NCBI GenBank assembly: GCA_900078405.1
Contig: FLTS01000001.1
Span: forward strand, 806,001-870,000
Reading direction: 5' to 3'
DNA from: an uncultured Stenotrophomonas sp.
Lineage (GTDB): Bacteria > Pseudomonadota > Gammaproteobacteria > Xanthomonadales > Xanthomonadaceae
DNA: 64,000 bases
Below are positions 24,608 through 33,601 of this stretch, piece after piece; the first letter of the stretch is position 1, and each line of letters starts with the position of its first letter. The position numbers and the translations under genes were made by a program. The notes under the pieces were generated by a model, which did no database searches, was not told the origin of the DNA, and saw only the letters and a program-made list of their open reading frames with translations.

Positions 24608-26008
24608 TCACAGTACCTCCGAGGCGTAGTCGGCCAGCCGCGAGCGCTCGCCGCGGCGCAGGGTGATGTGTGCGCTGTGCGGCCAGTTCTTGAAGCGGTC
24701 CACCGCGTAGGTCAGGCCCGAGGTGGTTTCGGTCAGGTAGGGCGTGTCGATCTGCTCGACGTTGCCGAGGCAGACGATCTTGGTGCCGGGGCCGGCGCGG
24801 GTAATCAGCGTCTTCATCTGCTTCGGGGTGAGGTTCTGCGCCTCGTCGAGGATGAGATAGCGCGACAGGAAGGTGCGCCCGCGCATGAAGTTCAGCGAGC
24901 GGATCTTGATGCGGCTGGCGAGCAGGTCGTTGGTGGCCTGGCGGCCCCAGGTGCCGCCTTCCTGGTTGTGGGTGAGCACTTCCAGGTTGTCTGTCAGCGC
25001 GCCCATCCACGGCGTCATCTTTTCCTCCTCGGTGCCGGGCAGGAAGCCGATGTCCTCGCCGACGCTGACCGTGGCGCGGGTCATGATGATCTCGCGGTAG
25101 CGCTGGGTGTCCATCGTCTGCGCCAGGCCGGCGGCCAGTGCCAGCAGGGTCTTGCCGGTGCCCGCCTGGCCCAGCAGCGACACGAAGTCGCAGTCGGGAT
25201 TCATCAGCAGGTTCAGGGCAAAGTTCTGTTCGCGGTTGCGCGCGGTGATGCCCCATACCGAATGCGCGCCGTGGCGGAAGTCGTCCACCAGCGCCAGGGT
25301 GACGCGGCCGTCAGCCTCCACCCGCGTGACCCGCAGCTCGACCTCGTCTTCGCCGGGCAGGTAGACGTACTGGTTCGGGAACCATTCCTCGTCGTCCGCG
25401 GCGTGGACCTCGTAGTGGCTGCGGCCCTTGTCGCTCCAGCTGCGCAGGTCGCTGGCATGCTTCTTCCAGAAGTCTTCGTGCAGTTGGGTGGCGCCGGTGT
25501 AGAGCAGGCTGAAGTCGTCCAGCGCGCGGTCGTTCTCGTAGTCCTCCGAGTCGATGCCGGCGATGGCGGCCTTGATCCGCAGGTTGATGTCCTTGGAGAC
25601 GAACACCACCGGTACTTCGGGGTTCTTTTCCTTCAGCGCCAGGATCGCGCCGAGGATGGCGTTGTCGGGGATGACCTTGCCGAAGCTCTTGCCGGCATCG
25701 AAGTGGCTGGTCTGGAAATACAGGCAGCCGGCGCTCTGCGCGCCGCGCAGCTGCAGGCCTTGCGGCCGCACCAGCGGGATGCCCTGTTCGAGGCTGCCGA
25801 TGCCGGCCGCTTCGATCAACTCGTTGAGGAAGCGGCTGACCTGCCGCGCGTTGCGGCTGGCTTCGGACGTGCCCTTCTTGCCGTTGTCCAGCTCCTCGAT
25901 CACCTGCATCGGCAGGTGCACGTCGTGTTCCTCGAACTTGAACAGCGCGGTGGGGTCGTGCATCAGCACGTTGGTGTCCAGCACGTAGATGCGCTTGCCT
26001 CGGGTCAT
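24608..26008 (-). CDS. PhoH-family ATPase with N-terminal PIN domain
   Basis: A 466-residue protein. Residues 1-150 form a PIN domain (YVLDTNVLMHDP start with conserved Asp residues), and residues about 250-466 form a PhoH P-loop ATPase with Walker A GQAGTGKT and Walker B YLILDEAQN. This PIN-PhoH (YlaK-type) architecture has been reported to act as an RNA helicase/RNase, sometimes as a toxin. It has no antitoxin-like partner here, so a housekeeping RNA role is more likely. A 661-residue frame on the other strand is a shadow. Confidence 0.92.
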   Translation of the reverse strand: MTRGKRIYVLDTNVLMHDPTALFKFEEHDVHLPMQVIEELDNGKKGTSEASRNARQVSRFLNELIEAAGIGSLEQGIPLVRPQGLQLRGAQSAGCLYFQTSHFDAGKSFGKVIPDNAILGAILALKEKNPEVPVVFVSKDINLRIKAAIAGIDSEDYENDRALDDFSLLYTGATQLHEDFWKKHASDLRSWSDKGRSHYEVHAADDEEWFPNQYVYLPGEDEVELRVTRVEADGRVTLALVDDFRHGAHSVWGITARNREQNFALNLLMNPDCDFVSLLGQAGTGKTLLALAAGLAQTMDTQRYREIIMTRATVSVGEDIGFLPGTEEEKMTPWMGALTDNLEVLTHNQEGGTWGRQATNDLLASRIKIRSLNFMRGRTFLSRYLILDEAQNLTPKQMKTLITRAGPGTKIVCLGNVEQIDTPYLTETTSGLTYAVDRFKNWPHSAHITLRRGERSRLADYASEVL

Positions 26009-26089
26009 CGTCGGTTCCTGGTGGCGGGACAGGGGCGCGCCATCACGCCTGCGCTGCAGGGTGATGGCGTGGGTGGGGAGCGGGGGATG

Positions 26090-26569
26090 TCACTTGGACC
26101 GGGCGGCCTGCAGCGCGTCGAGCACGGCCTGTGCATGGCCGGCGACCTTGACCTTGCGCCACTCCTGCACCAGCGTGCCGTCGGGCGAGATCAGGAAGGT
26201 GCTGCGTTCGATGCCGCGCACCTGCCTGCCGTACATGTTCTTCATCCTGATGACGTCGAAGGCGGTGCACAGTGCTTCATCGGCGTCGCTGATCAGGGGG
26301 AACCCGAAACCCTGCTTGGCGCAGAAGTTGTCGTGCGACTTCACCGAGTCGCGGGAGACGCCGAAAACCTGCGCACCGGCACCCTTGAACGTCGGCAGCA
26401 GGGCATTGAAGTCGATGCCCTCGGTGGTGCAGCCGGGGGTGCTGTCCTTGGGATAGAAGTACAGCACCAGCCAGTGGCCGGCCTGCGCGGCGAGGGTGGT
26501 GGCGTCGCCGCCGGACAGTGCCAGCGGCAGGTTCAGGGTGGTGCGGTCCAGGGTATCGCCGATGTTCAT
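26090..26569 (-). CDS. bcp: Thiol peroxidase, peroxiredoxin Q/Bcp
   Basis: A 159-residue AhpC/TSA-fold peroxiredoxin. The peroxidatic Cys lies in STPGCTTEGIDF, with T and R of the PxxxT...R site, and a candidate resolving Cys lies in HDNFCAKQ, the atypical two-Cys Bcp form. It reduces peroxides using thioredoxin in the cytoplasm. The ATG at 26569 is preferred to an upstream one at 26605. It sits alone between phoH and the ACT-domain gene, same strand. Confidence 0.92.
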   Translation of the reverse strand: MNIGDTLDRTTLNLPLALSGGDATTLAAQAGHWLVLYFYPKDSTPGCTTEGIDFNALLPTFKGAGAQVFGVSRDSVKSHDNFCAKQGFGFPLISDADEALCTAFDVIRMKNMYGRQVRGIERSTFLISPDGTLVQEWRKVKVAGHAQAVLDALQAARSK

Positions 26570-26649
26570 CCGATTTCTTCCGAGCCTGGGGTGTTCCGAT
26601 TGCAACTACATGAAACGCCGCGCGCCGGTGACGGGCGCGCGAATATCTT

Positions 26650-27210
26650 CTAGAACTTCATCGGGTCCATGATCGCGTCCAGATTGAGGTGGTCGCAGAA
26701 TTCGAGGAAGTCGTCGCGCAGCGCGGCGATGTGCATGTTTGCCGGTACACCGATGGTGACCTGTGCCGAGAACATCTCCGCCCCGGTCTGCATCGCCTGA
26801 TAGCGAGTGCTCTGCAGATTCTCGATGGTGATGCCTTGGCGGTCGAAGAAGTCGGCCAGCTGGAACAGGATGCCGGGTTTGTCGGCGGCGATGACCTCGA
26901 CAATGTACGGCAGCAGGTTGGACTGCACCTGCTTGGCCGCGGTGCGGTACCACACCAGCTTCAGTCCTTCCTCGCGTTCCAGCCGGCCCAGCATCGCCTC
27001 GAGCTTGGCCACCGCGTCCCACGAGCCGGTGGCCAGCGTGGTGACCGAGACGTCGCGGCCCACGGTGGAGAGCCGGGCATCGACCAGATTGCAGCCGCTG
27101 TCGGCAATGCGGCGGGTGACGGACAGCAGGGGGGACTCCGGATGCGTCGTGTAGGCGTTGATCAGGAGGTGGTTTTCAGTCGGCTGCGGCCGCGGGGTGG
27201 TATTGGTCAA
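26650..27210 (-). CDS. gcvR: Glycine cleavage system regulator GcvR-like ACT protein
   Basis: A 186-residue protein with two ACT domains: the first after NHLLINAYTTHPESPLLS, the second from YIVEVIAADKPGILFQLADF. This matches GcvR, which binds GcvA and modulates glycine cleavage gene expression in response to glycine. No ATG is available before the conserved region, so a TTG at 27210 is taken as the start, giving (M)TNTTPRPQ. The frame remains open further upstream to 27321 but that part overlaps the dapA promoter region and lacks conservation. Confidence 0.82.
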   Translation of the reverse strand: MTNTTPRPQPTENHLLINAYTTHPESPLLSVTRRIADSGCNLVDARLSTVGRDVSVTTLATGSWDAVAKLEAMLGRLEREEGLKLVWYRTAAKQVQSNLLPYIVEVIAADKPGILFQLADFFDRQGITIENLQSTRYQAMQTGAEMFSAQVTIGVPANMHIAALRDDFLEFCDHLNLDAIMDPMKF

Positions 27211-27371
27211 GACGGTTCCGGGATGCGCTGTGAGTCTGAACGACGCCAACGGCGGCGCGCTCGCTGGCGTCCAGCATACTTGCCCGTGCTTTCGACCGGC
27301 AAGTAACATGCGGCCGGTCACGAACCTGCGTTTCCGCGGGTTTTCCAGCCCCCACCCGCAACGGCGCCTCC

Positions 27372-28265
27372 TTGTCCATTTCCGGCCTCATCACCGCTTT
27401 GGCGACACCTTTCCGGGCCGATGGCACGGTCGACGCCGAGGCATGGCAGCGCCTGCTGGCGCTGCAGCTGGCCGCAGGCGTGCAGGGCGTGGTGGTGGCC
27501 GGTTCCACCGGCGAGGCCGCGGCGCTGGCCGACGATGAGTACGACGCACTGCTGCGCGCGGCCGTGGCCGCTCTCGGCGGGCGCATGCCGGTGATGGCCG
27601 GTACCGGCGCATCGGCCACCGCCCGGACCATCGAAGCGACCCGCCGCGCGGCACGCAATGGCGCCAGCCATGCCCTGGTGGTCACGCCGCCGTATGTGCG
27701 CCCCACCCAGCAGGGCCTGCGCCAGCATTACCTGACGGTGGCCGAGCAGGGCGGCCTGCCGGTGGTGCTCTACAACGTGCCGGCGCGCACCGGCTGCGAC
27801 CTGCTGCCGGAAACCGTGGCCGAACTGGCCGGCCACCCGAATATCGTCGGCATCAAGGAGGCGGTGGGCGACACAGCCCGGCTCAAGGCGTTGCTGGCGC
27901 TGCAAGGTGACGGCTTCGCCGTCTTCAGCGGCGACGACGGCAGCGCCGCGCGTTCGCTGTTGGCCGGTGCCGACGGACTGGTTTCGGTGGGTTCCAACGT
28001 CCTGCCGGGAACGTTCCGCACGATGTGCGACCTTGCCCGGGCCGGCGACCACGACGCCGTCGAAGCCTGGGATGCGCGCCTGCAGCCGTACCATGATTTC
28101 TGTGGCATCGAGCCCAACCCGATTCCGGTGAAAGCGCTGTTGCAGCGGCTGGGCATCGGCTACGGGTTGCGGTTGCCGCTGTTGCCCCTTTCCGACGCGC
28201 ACCATGCCGCCGCCGACCACCTGGCGGCCGCGGTGGACGCGCTGGAAGCACTATCCAGCCACTGA
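27372..28265 (+). CDS. dapA: 4-hydroxy-tetrahydrodipicolinate synthase
   Basis: A 297-residue TIM-barrel lyase that condenses pyruvate with aspartate semialdehyde in lysine/diaminopimelate synthesis. The GSTGE motif ([11 protein letters not shown]), the catalytic Tyr in [12 protein letters not shown] and the Schiff-base Lys in [10 protein letters not shown] are present. It starts with TTG at 27372, divergent from the gcvR-like gene. Downstream comes a BamC-like lipoprotein gene, as dapA-bamC in E. coli. Confidence 0.95.
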   Translation: MSISGLITALATPFRADGTVDAEAWQRLLALQLAAGVQGVVVAGSTGEAAALADDEYDALLRAAVAALGGRMPVMAGTGASATARTIEATRRAARNGASHALVVTPPYVRPTQQGLRQHYLTVAEQGGLPVVLYNVPARTGCDLLPETVAELAGHPNIVGIKEAVGDTARLKALLALQGDGFAVFSGDDGSAARSLLAGADGLVSVGSNVLPGTFRTMCDLARAGDHDAVEAWDARLQPYHDFCGIEPNPIPVKALLQRLGIGYGLRLPLLPLSDAHHAAADHLAAAVDALEALSSH

Positions 28266-28296
28266 ATCTGCAGTGGCCTGAACCCGGAGATCCACG

Positions 28297-28797
28297 ATGC
28301 GTCATTCCCGAACCGCTGTCCGCGCCCTTTCGCTGGCGTTGCTTGCCGTCGCCACCACGGTCACCGCCACCGGCTGCCACCGCGGCGCGCGTGGCGACTA
28401 TGCATTGGCGCCGGAAATGCGCCCGCTCGAAGTGCCGCCGGACCTGAACCTGCCCAACACCGCTGGCGCCTCGCAGGTGCCGACGCTGGCCTCGGCCACG
28501 CGCCCGGCGGCACAGGCCGCACCGGCGCAGGGCGGCTTCACCGTCAGCGGCAGCCGCGACGAGGTGTTCGGCAAGGTTGGCACCGCGCTGGAAGCCATCG
28601 ACGGGGTGACCATCGCCAGCCGCGCGCAACTGCTGGGCTCCTATGACGTGGCCTACGAAGGCAGCAATTTCCTGGTGCGCGTGGTGGCCGTGGATGCCGG
28701 CGCCTACGTGTCGGCGGTGGACCCGCGCGGCATACCGGCCACTGACGCGGCGGCGGTCAAGCTGGTCGATGCGCTGAAGGCCAGGCTCGGCGGTTGA
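28297..28797 (+). CDS. bamC: BamC-like outer-membrane assembly lipoprotein
   Basis: A 166-residue lipoprotein with lipobox Cys near residue 27 (TATGCH). The segment RPLEVPPDLNLP is characteristic of the flexible N-terminus of BamC/NlpB, which lies on BamD. Only one compact domain follows, so it is about half the length of E. coli BamC (344 residues). The location after dapA, 31 bases away, is the conserved E. coli context and supports the assignment. The gene symbol is a homology inference. Confidence 0.72.
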   Translation: MRHSRTAVRALSLALLAVATTVTATGCHRGARGDYALAPEMRPLEVPPDLNLPNTAGASQVPTLASATRPAAQAAPAQGGFTVSGSRDEVFGKVGTALEAIDGVTIASRAQLLGSYDVAYEGSNFLVRVVAVDAGAYVSAVDPRGIPATDAAAVKLVDALKARLGG

Positions 28798-28820
28798 TGC
28801 CGGCCAGCCGTTGATGCGAA

Positions 28821-28848
28821 ACGGGCGCCTTGCGGCGCCCGTCTTCGT
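28821..28848. terminator. Bidirectional hairpin between bamC-like gene and fdxA
   Basis: Perfect arms ACGGGCGCC and GGCGCCCGT around TTGC, followed by TTCGTTT. It separates two convergent genes. Confidence 0.75.
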
Positions 28849-28866
28849 TTGCGGCCCTGCCGCCGA

Positions 28867-29190
28867 TCAGCGCTCCAATAGTTTGAGCTTGTCAGGCTTG
28901 CCGTCCCATTCGGCGGCATCCGGCGGCGGATCCTTGCGCACGGCCAGCACCGGCCACTCCTTGGACAGCTCGGCGTTCAACGCGGCGAAACCCTCCTGGC
29001 CAGCCGGCACGTCGTCTTCCGGGAAGATCGCATTGACCGGGCATTCGGGCTCGCACAGGGTGCAGTCGATGCACTCGTCCGGATCGATGACAAGGAAGTT
29101 GGGGCCTTCATGGAAACAGTCCACGGGGCAGACTTCGACACAATCGGTGTGCTTGCACTTGATGCAGTTTTCGGTGACGACGAAAGGCAT
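28867..29190 (-). CDS. fdxA: 7Fe ferredoxin FdxA
   Basis: A 107-residue ferredoxin. The N-terminal half has two clusters of Cys, [14 protein letters not shown] and [12 protein letters not shown], of the kind that binds one [3Fe-4S] and one [4Fe-4S] cluster. It opens with [13 protein letters not shown], the family start, so the ATG at 29190 is used. It is a cytoplasmic electron carrier with broad use. Convergent with the BamC-like gene. Confidence 0.95.
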   Translation of the reverse strand: MPFVVTENCIKCKHTDCVEVCPVDCFHEGPNFLVIDPDECIDCTLCEPECPVNAIFPEDDVPAGQEGFAALNAELSKEWPVLAVRKDPPPDAAEWDGKPDKLKLLER

Positions 29191-29294
29191 GACGGGGTCC
29201 GGCTTTGAACCCCTCAATTCTAGTGCAGTAAGCAGAAGATGGGCGGAGGCATTCTCAATTCCGCGCGTCGCTCCTGCAGTGATTCATGCGGGCA

Positions 29295-29318
29295 CAAAAA
29301 ACCCCGCGGATGCGGGGC
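29295..29318 (-). terminator. Terminator of tRNA-Glu (CTC)
   Basis: Stem CCCCGC/GCGGGG with a short loop, followed leftward by six Ts, lying 23 bases past the tRNA 3' end. Confidence 0.85.
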
Positions 29319-29340
29319 GTTTTGATTCGCGGACTTGAGT

Positions 29341-29415
29341 TGGCGCTCCCTAGGGGACTCGAACCCCTGTTTTAGCCTTGAGAGGGCCACGTCCTAACCA
29401 CTAGACGAAGGGAGC
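29341..29415 (-). tRNA. tRNA-Glu (CTC)
   Basis: A 75-base cloverleaf with acceptor GCTCCCT/AGGGAGC, anticodon loop CTCTCAA (anticodon CTC) and encoded CCA. A third, distinct Glu acceptor in the window, reading GAG codons directly. Confidence 0.96.
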
Positions 29416-29499
29416 GTTTTGTCGCTGTCCGGCGAGCGCGCTAGTATATGCGCCTGTTTGCCGTTCGGCAATCCCGCATCACCAACCGGAATCGCCACC

Positions 29500-30831
29500 A
29501 TCAACTCCCCAGTTGCAACGCCATTCACCTTGCGCGTCATTCCGCGCGACCAGCACACCATTTCGCGCAAGGACATCAGCCCGAACGCACTGCGCGTGCT
29601 CTACCGCCTGCGCGAAGCCGGTTTCGGCGCCTACCTGGTCGGCGGCGCGGTGCGCGACCTGCTGGTGGGCGGGCGGCCCAAGGATTTCGACGTAGCCACC
29701 GACGCCACGCCCGAGCAGGTCAAGCAATTGTTCCGCAACTGCCGGCTGATCGGCCGCCGCTTCCGGCTGGCGCATGTGGTGTTCGGCCGCGAGATCATCG
29801 AGGTCGCCACCTTCCGCGCCAACAGCGACGACGGCAGCGGTGACCGCGAAGTCGAGAACGGCATGCTGGTGCGCGACAACGTCTACGGCAGCATCGAGGA
29901 CGACGCGGTGCGCCGCGATTTCAGCTGCAACGCCCTGTACTACGCGATCGAGGACTTCTCGGTGCGCGACTACACCGGCGGCTTCGAGGACGTCCTGGCT
30001 CGGCGCATGAAGCTGATCGGCGACCCCGAGCAGCGCTACCGCGAGGATCCGGTGCGCATGCTGCGCGCGGTGCGGCTGGCGGCCAAGCTGAAGTTCGACA
30101 TCGAGCCGGCCACCGCCGCGCCGATCCCGCAACTGGCCGGCTTGCTCGACGAAGCAGCGCCGGCGCGGCTGTTCGAGGAAGTGCTCAAGCTGTTCCTGTC
30201 CGGCCACGGCGTGGCCAGCTTCGAGGGGCTGGAGCGGCATGGCCTGCTGCCGGCGCTGTTCCCGGAGAGCGCGGCGGCACTGAAGAGCAACCGCAGCGGC
30301 GCCCTGCGCCGGTTCGTGGTCGAAGGCTTGCGCAGCACCGATGCGCGCGTGGCCAACGACGAGCCGGTGTCGCCGGCGTTCCTGTTCGCGCTGCTGCTGT
30401 GGCCGGCGTTCTGCCGTGCGCTGATTGCGCTGCAGCGGCAGGGGCTGGCGCCGGAGGAGGCGCAGCGCCGTGCCGCCGATCGGGTCACGCTGCACCAGCT
30501 CACCACCATTGCGCTACCTCGCCGGTTCTCGCTGCCGATGCAGGAAATCTGGCTGTTGCAGTCGCGCTTCGCCTCGCGCCAGCGCAAGCGCGTGCTGCGC
30601 ACGCTGACCCACCCGCGTTTTCGCGCCGCGTTCGATTTTCTCGTATTGCGCCAGGTGGCTTCCAGCGAGCACGAGGCCGACATTGCATTCTGGCGCGAGG
30701 CGCAGCAGCAGTCCGGCCACGAACTGGAATCGGCGCTGGATGCAGTGCATGCCGAAGGCATGGAGGATGAAGCCCCCCGTCGTCGCCGTCGGCGTCGTCG
30801 TCGCAGCAGCGGCACCGCCGGGGGCGAATGA
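29500..30831 (+). CDS. pcnB: Poly(A) polymerase I
   Basis: About 443 residues. Nucleotidyltransferase motif YLVGGAVRDLLVGG...KDFDVATDA (GG and DxD carboxylates), the second Asp in VRRDFSCNALYY, and a basic C-terminal tail (RRRRRRRRR) for RNA binding. It adds 3' poly(A) tails that promote decay. No ATG occurs in frame before the catalytic core. The ATC at 29500, giving (M)NSPVATPFT, is proposed because the extent fits the family; TTGs at 29458 and 29530 are alternatives. E. coli pcnB also uses a non-ATG start. It ends in an ATGA overlap with folK. Confidence 0.92.
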   Translation: MNSPVATPFTLRVIPRDQHTISRKDISPNALRVLYRLREAGFGAYLVGGAVRDLLVGGRPKDFDVATDATPEQVKQLFRNCRLIGRRFRLAHVVFGREIIEVATFRANSDDGSGDREVENGMLVRDNVYGSIEDDAVRRDFSCNALYYAIEDFSVRDYTGGFEDVLARRMKLIGDPEQRYREDPVRMLRAVRLAAKLKFDIEPATAAPIPQLAGLLDEAAPARLFEEVLKLFLSGHGVASFEGLERHGLLPALFPESAAALKSNRSGALRRFVVEGLRSTDARVANDEPVSPAFLFALLLWPAFCRALIALQRQGLAPEEAQRRAADRVTLHQLTTIALPRRFSLPMQEIWLLQSRFASRQRKRVLRTLTHPRFRAAFDFLVLRQVASSEHEADIAFWREAQQQSGHELESALDAVHAEGMEDEAPRRRRRRRRRSSGTAGGE

Positions 30832-31325
30832 ACCGCATGGTCGTGGCCTGCATCGGGCTGGGGGCCAACCTCGGCGATGCGCCGGCCACCGTGCGCGCGG
30901 CGATGCAGGCGCTGGCACGGTTGCCGGATTGCCGCCTGCTGGCCGGCTCGCGGTTGTACCGTACGCCAGCCTGGGGCAAGGAGGACCAGCCGGACTTCAT
31001 CAATGCCGCGGTGGCGCTGGAAACCGGGCTGCCGGCGCCGACCCTGCTCGAATACCTGCTGCAGACCGAACAGGACTTCGGCCGCGTGCGCCTGCCCGAC
31101 GAGCGTTGGGGGCCGAGAATGCTCGACCTCGACCTGCTGCTGTATGGCGAACAGGTCATCGACCTGCCGCAGCTGAAAGTGCCGCACCCCTGGCTGCATG
31201 AACGCGCTTTCGCCCTGCTGCCGCTGGCAGAGGTGGCAGCCGATGCCCTCATTCCCGGGCATGGAACGGTGCGTGGCGCACTGGCGGCGATGAAAACCTG
31301 CGGCATCGAGCCGATAGGCGGATAA
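30828..31325 (+). CDS. folK: HPPK, 6-hydroxymethyl-7,8-dihydropterin pyrophosphokinase
   Basis: A 165-residue enzyme of folate synthesis. The family signature GLGANLGD appears at the start, and the active-site stretch [14 protein letters not shown] has the two Mg-binding Asp. It transfers pyrophosphate from ATP to the pterin alcohol. It overlaps pcnB by four bases and is 31 bases ahead of panB. Confidence 0.95.
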   Translation: MNRMVVACIGLGANLGDAPATVRAAMQALARLPDCRLLAGSRLYRTPAWGKEDQPDFINAAVALETGLPAPTLLEYLLQTEQDFGRVRLPDERWGPRMLDLDLLLYGEQVIDLPQLKVPHPWLHERAFALLPLAEVAADALIPGHGTVRGALAAMKTCGIEPIGG

Positions 31326-31356
31326 TGCGCGGCTCATCACCGAGCGTCATTTCCTC

Positions 31357-32172
31357 ATGAGCACCCACGCAGACAGCAAACCCTGGACCGTCCCGGCTTT
31401 GGCCGAGGCCAAGCGCGACGGCCGCAAGCTGGTGATGCTGACCGCCTACGATGCGGGCTTCGCGCGCGCCTTCGACGCCAATGGCGTCGACCTGATCCTG
31501 ATCGGCGATTCGCTGGGCATGGTGGTGCAGGGGCACGACTCCACGCTGCCGGTCACCGTGGCCGACATCGCCTACCACACCGCTGCGGTGGCACGGGTGC
31601 TGCAGCGTGCGCTGCTGGTGGCCGACCTGCCGTTCGGCGCCGACGCCACCCCCGAACGCGCGTTCGAGGCTTCGCTGCAATTGCTGCAGTCCGGGGCGGA
31701 GATGGTCAAGATCGAAGGCGCCGGCTTCAAGCTGGACGTGATCCGCCATCTGGTCGAGCGCGAAATCCCGGTCTGCTCGCACCTGGGCCTGACCCCGCAG
31801 TCGGTGCTGACGCTGGGGGGCTTCAAGGTGCAGGGCCGCGGTGAAGCGGCCGAACGCCTGCGTGCCGATGCCCGCGCCGTGGCCGAGGCCGGGGCGTCGC
31901 TGCTGGTGCTCGAATGCGTGCCTTCGCCGCTGGCCGCGCAGATCACCGCCGACGTCCCGGTGCCGACCATCGGCATCGGCGCCGGTGCCGGCTGCGACGG
32001 CCAGGTGCTGGTGATGCACGACTTCCTCGGCCTCGACAGCGGCCACCGCCGGCCCAAGTTCGTCAAGGATTTCCTTGCCGAGGGCGGCTCGGTGGCCGGC
32101 GCCGTGCGCGCCTACGCCGACGCCGTGCGCGCCGGCACCTTCCCCGACGCGGAGCATGCGTACGCATCATGA
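31357..32172 (+). CDS. panB: Ketopantoate hydroxymethyltransferase
   Basis: A 271-residue TIM-barrel enzyme that adds a hydroxymethyl group to alpha-ketoisovalerate, the first step to pantothenate. The [18 protein letters not shown] motif holds metal ligands, and [20 protein letters not shown] is the conserved C-terminal loop. It ends in an ATGA overlap with panC, so PanB and PanC should be made at matched levels. Confidence 0.96.
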   Translation: MSTHADSKPWTVPALAEAKRDGRKLVMLTAYDAGFARAFDANGVDLILIGDSLGMVVQGHDSTLPVTVADIAYHTAAVARVLQRALLVADLPFGADATPERAFEASLQLLQSGAEMVKIEGAGFKLDVIRHLVEREIPVCSHLGLTPQSVLTLGGFKVQGRGEAAERLRADARAVAEAGASLLVLECVPSPLAAQITADVPVPTIGIGAGAGCDGQVLVMHDFLGLDSGHRRPKFVKDFLAEGGSVAGAVRAYADAVRAGTFPDAEHAYAS

Positions 32173-33011
32173 TCGAGACCGTCACCGAACTTTCCCGGCT
32201 GCGCGCCATCGTCGCCGGCTGGAAGCGCGAGGGCCTGCGCGTGGGCTTCGTGCCGACGATGGGCAACCTGCACGCCGGCCACTATTCGCTGGTGAAACTG
32301 GCGCGGCAGCATGCAGACCGTGTGGTGTCCAGCGTGTTCGTCAACCCGACCCAGTTTGGCCCGAACGAGGATTTCACCCGCTACCCGCGCACGCCCGAGG
32401 CTGACACCTCCGGCCTGCTGCAGGCCGGTTGTGACGTGCTGTGGCTGCCCACGGTCGAATCCATGTACCCGTTTGGCGTCGAACTGGCCGCCAATGTCCA
32501 CGTGCCGGGCGTGAGTGCGCTGCTGGAAGGGGCGCATCGCCCCGGCCACTTCGACGGTGTGTGCACCGTGGTCACGCGCCTGTTCAACCAGGTGCAGCCG
32601 GACATGGCCGCGTTTGGCCGCAAGGATTACCAGCAATTGGCGGTGATCCGGCAGATGGTGGCTGACTTGGCGTTCCCGATCGAGATCGTTGGCGGCGAAA
32701 TCGTGCGCGAGGGCGACGGCCTGGCGATGAGTTCGCGCAACCAGTACCTCACCGCCGAAACCCGCCCGCAGGCGTCGACGATCCGGCGCGTGCTGCTGGG
32801 CATGCGCGATGCCAGCCTGGCGGGTACGCCGCGGGCGAAGGTCGAGGCCGACGGCGTCGCGCAGCTGCAGGCGGCCGGTTTCCATGTGGACTACGCGGTG
32901 GTGCGGCTGCCGGACCTGGGCGAACCGGGCGAAGGCGAGGCCGGCGCCCGCGTGGCGCTGGTGGCGGCCAAGCTGGGCAGCACCCGCCTGATCGACAACA
33001 TCGAGTTCTGA
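32169..33011 (+). CDS. panC: Pantothenate synthetase
   Basis: A 280-residue member of the class I aminoacyl-tRNA-synthetase-like fold. The ATP-binding motif [10 protein letters not shown] (HxGH), the [15 protein letters not shown] stretch and the KMSK-like AMSSRNQYL are present. It ligates pantoate and beta-alanine. Coupled to panB; followed by a terminator-like hairpin before panD. Confidence 0.96.
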   Translation: MIETVTELSRLRAIVAGWKREGLRVGFVPTMGNLHAGHYSLVKLARQHADRVVSSVFVNPTQFGPNEDFTRYPRTPEADTSGLLQAGCDVLWLPTVESMYPFGVELAANVHVPGVSALLEGAHRPGHFDGVCTVVTRLFNQVQPDMAAFGRKDYQQLAVIRQMVADLAFPIEIVGGEIVREGDGLAMSSRNQYLTAETRPQASTIRRVLLGMRDASLAGTPRAKVEADGVAQLQAAGFHVDYAVVRLPDLGEPGEGEAGARVALVAAKLGSTRLIDNIEF

Positions 33012-33096
33012 AGGCGGCGGGTTCCGCGGGGCAGGGACCCAGCTCCGCAGGTATGGGACTTCACCTTGTCCTGATGCAATCCGGAAGCGACATGCG

Positions 33097-33120
33097 ATGG
33101 CGCCCTCGTGGCGCCATTTT
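33097..33120 (+). terminator. Hairpin after panC
   Basis: Perfect arms ATGGCGCC and GGCGCCAT followed by TTTTGC. It separates panBC from panD, so panD probably has its own promoter in the next 100 bases. Confidence 0.7.
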
Positions 33121-33220
33121 GCTGCCTGCGTGGCCTGTCCGGCCGTCCATGTTGCAGTGCAAGCAGAGCCCCGCACGGGTGCTAGACTGCGTACTTTCAT
33201 CACGCAGTATCGGCACCGTC

Positions 33221-33601
33221 ATGCAACTCACCCTGCTCAAGACCAAGATCCACCGCGCCACCGTCACCCACTCGGAATTGAACTACGAAGGCTCCATCGC
33301 CATCGATGGCGACCTGCTGGAAGCCACCGGCATCCGCGAGTTCGAGCAGGTGAACATCTGGGTGGTGACCAACGGCGCGCGTTTTTCCACCTACGCCATC
33401 CGCGCCGAGGCCGGCAGCGGCATCATCTCGCTCAACGGCGGCGCCGCGCGCCACGTGCAGGTGGGCGACGTGGTCATCATTGCCGCCTTCGCCAGCATGA
33501 GCGAAGCCGAGGCCGACACGTTCCAGCCCAAGCTGGTCTACGTCGACGGCAACAACCGCATCACCCACACCAACCACTCCATCCCCACACAGGCCGCATG
33601 A
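33221..33601 (+). CDS. panD: Aspartate 1-decarboxylase proenzyme
   Basis: A 126-residue protein that makes beta-alanine for pantothenate. Self-cleavage occurs at the conserved YEGSI site (Gly24-Ser25), with Ser becoming the pyruvoyl group. [13 protein letters not shown] and the [10 protein letters not shown] loop match the family. It ends in an ATGA overlap with pgi, an unrelated partner, and completes the pantothenate set in the window. Confidence 0.95.
   Translation: MQLTLLKTKIHRATVTHSELNYEGSIAIDGDLLEATGIREFEQVNIWVVTNGARFSTYAIRAEAGSGIISLNGGAARHVQVGDVVIIAAFASMSEAEADTFQPKLVYVDGNNRITHTNHSIPTQAA

Noticed and set aside
24668-26653. Long open frame (about 660 codons) on the plus strand across phoH and bcp
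   Set aside because: Antisense to conserved genes on the other strand and spans an intergenic gap; no recognisable motifs.
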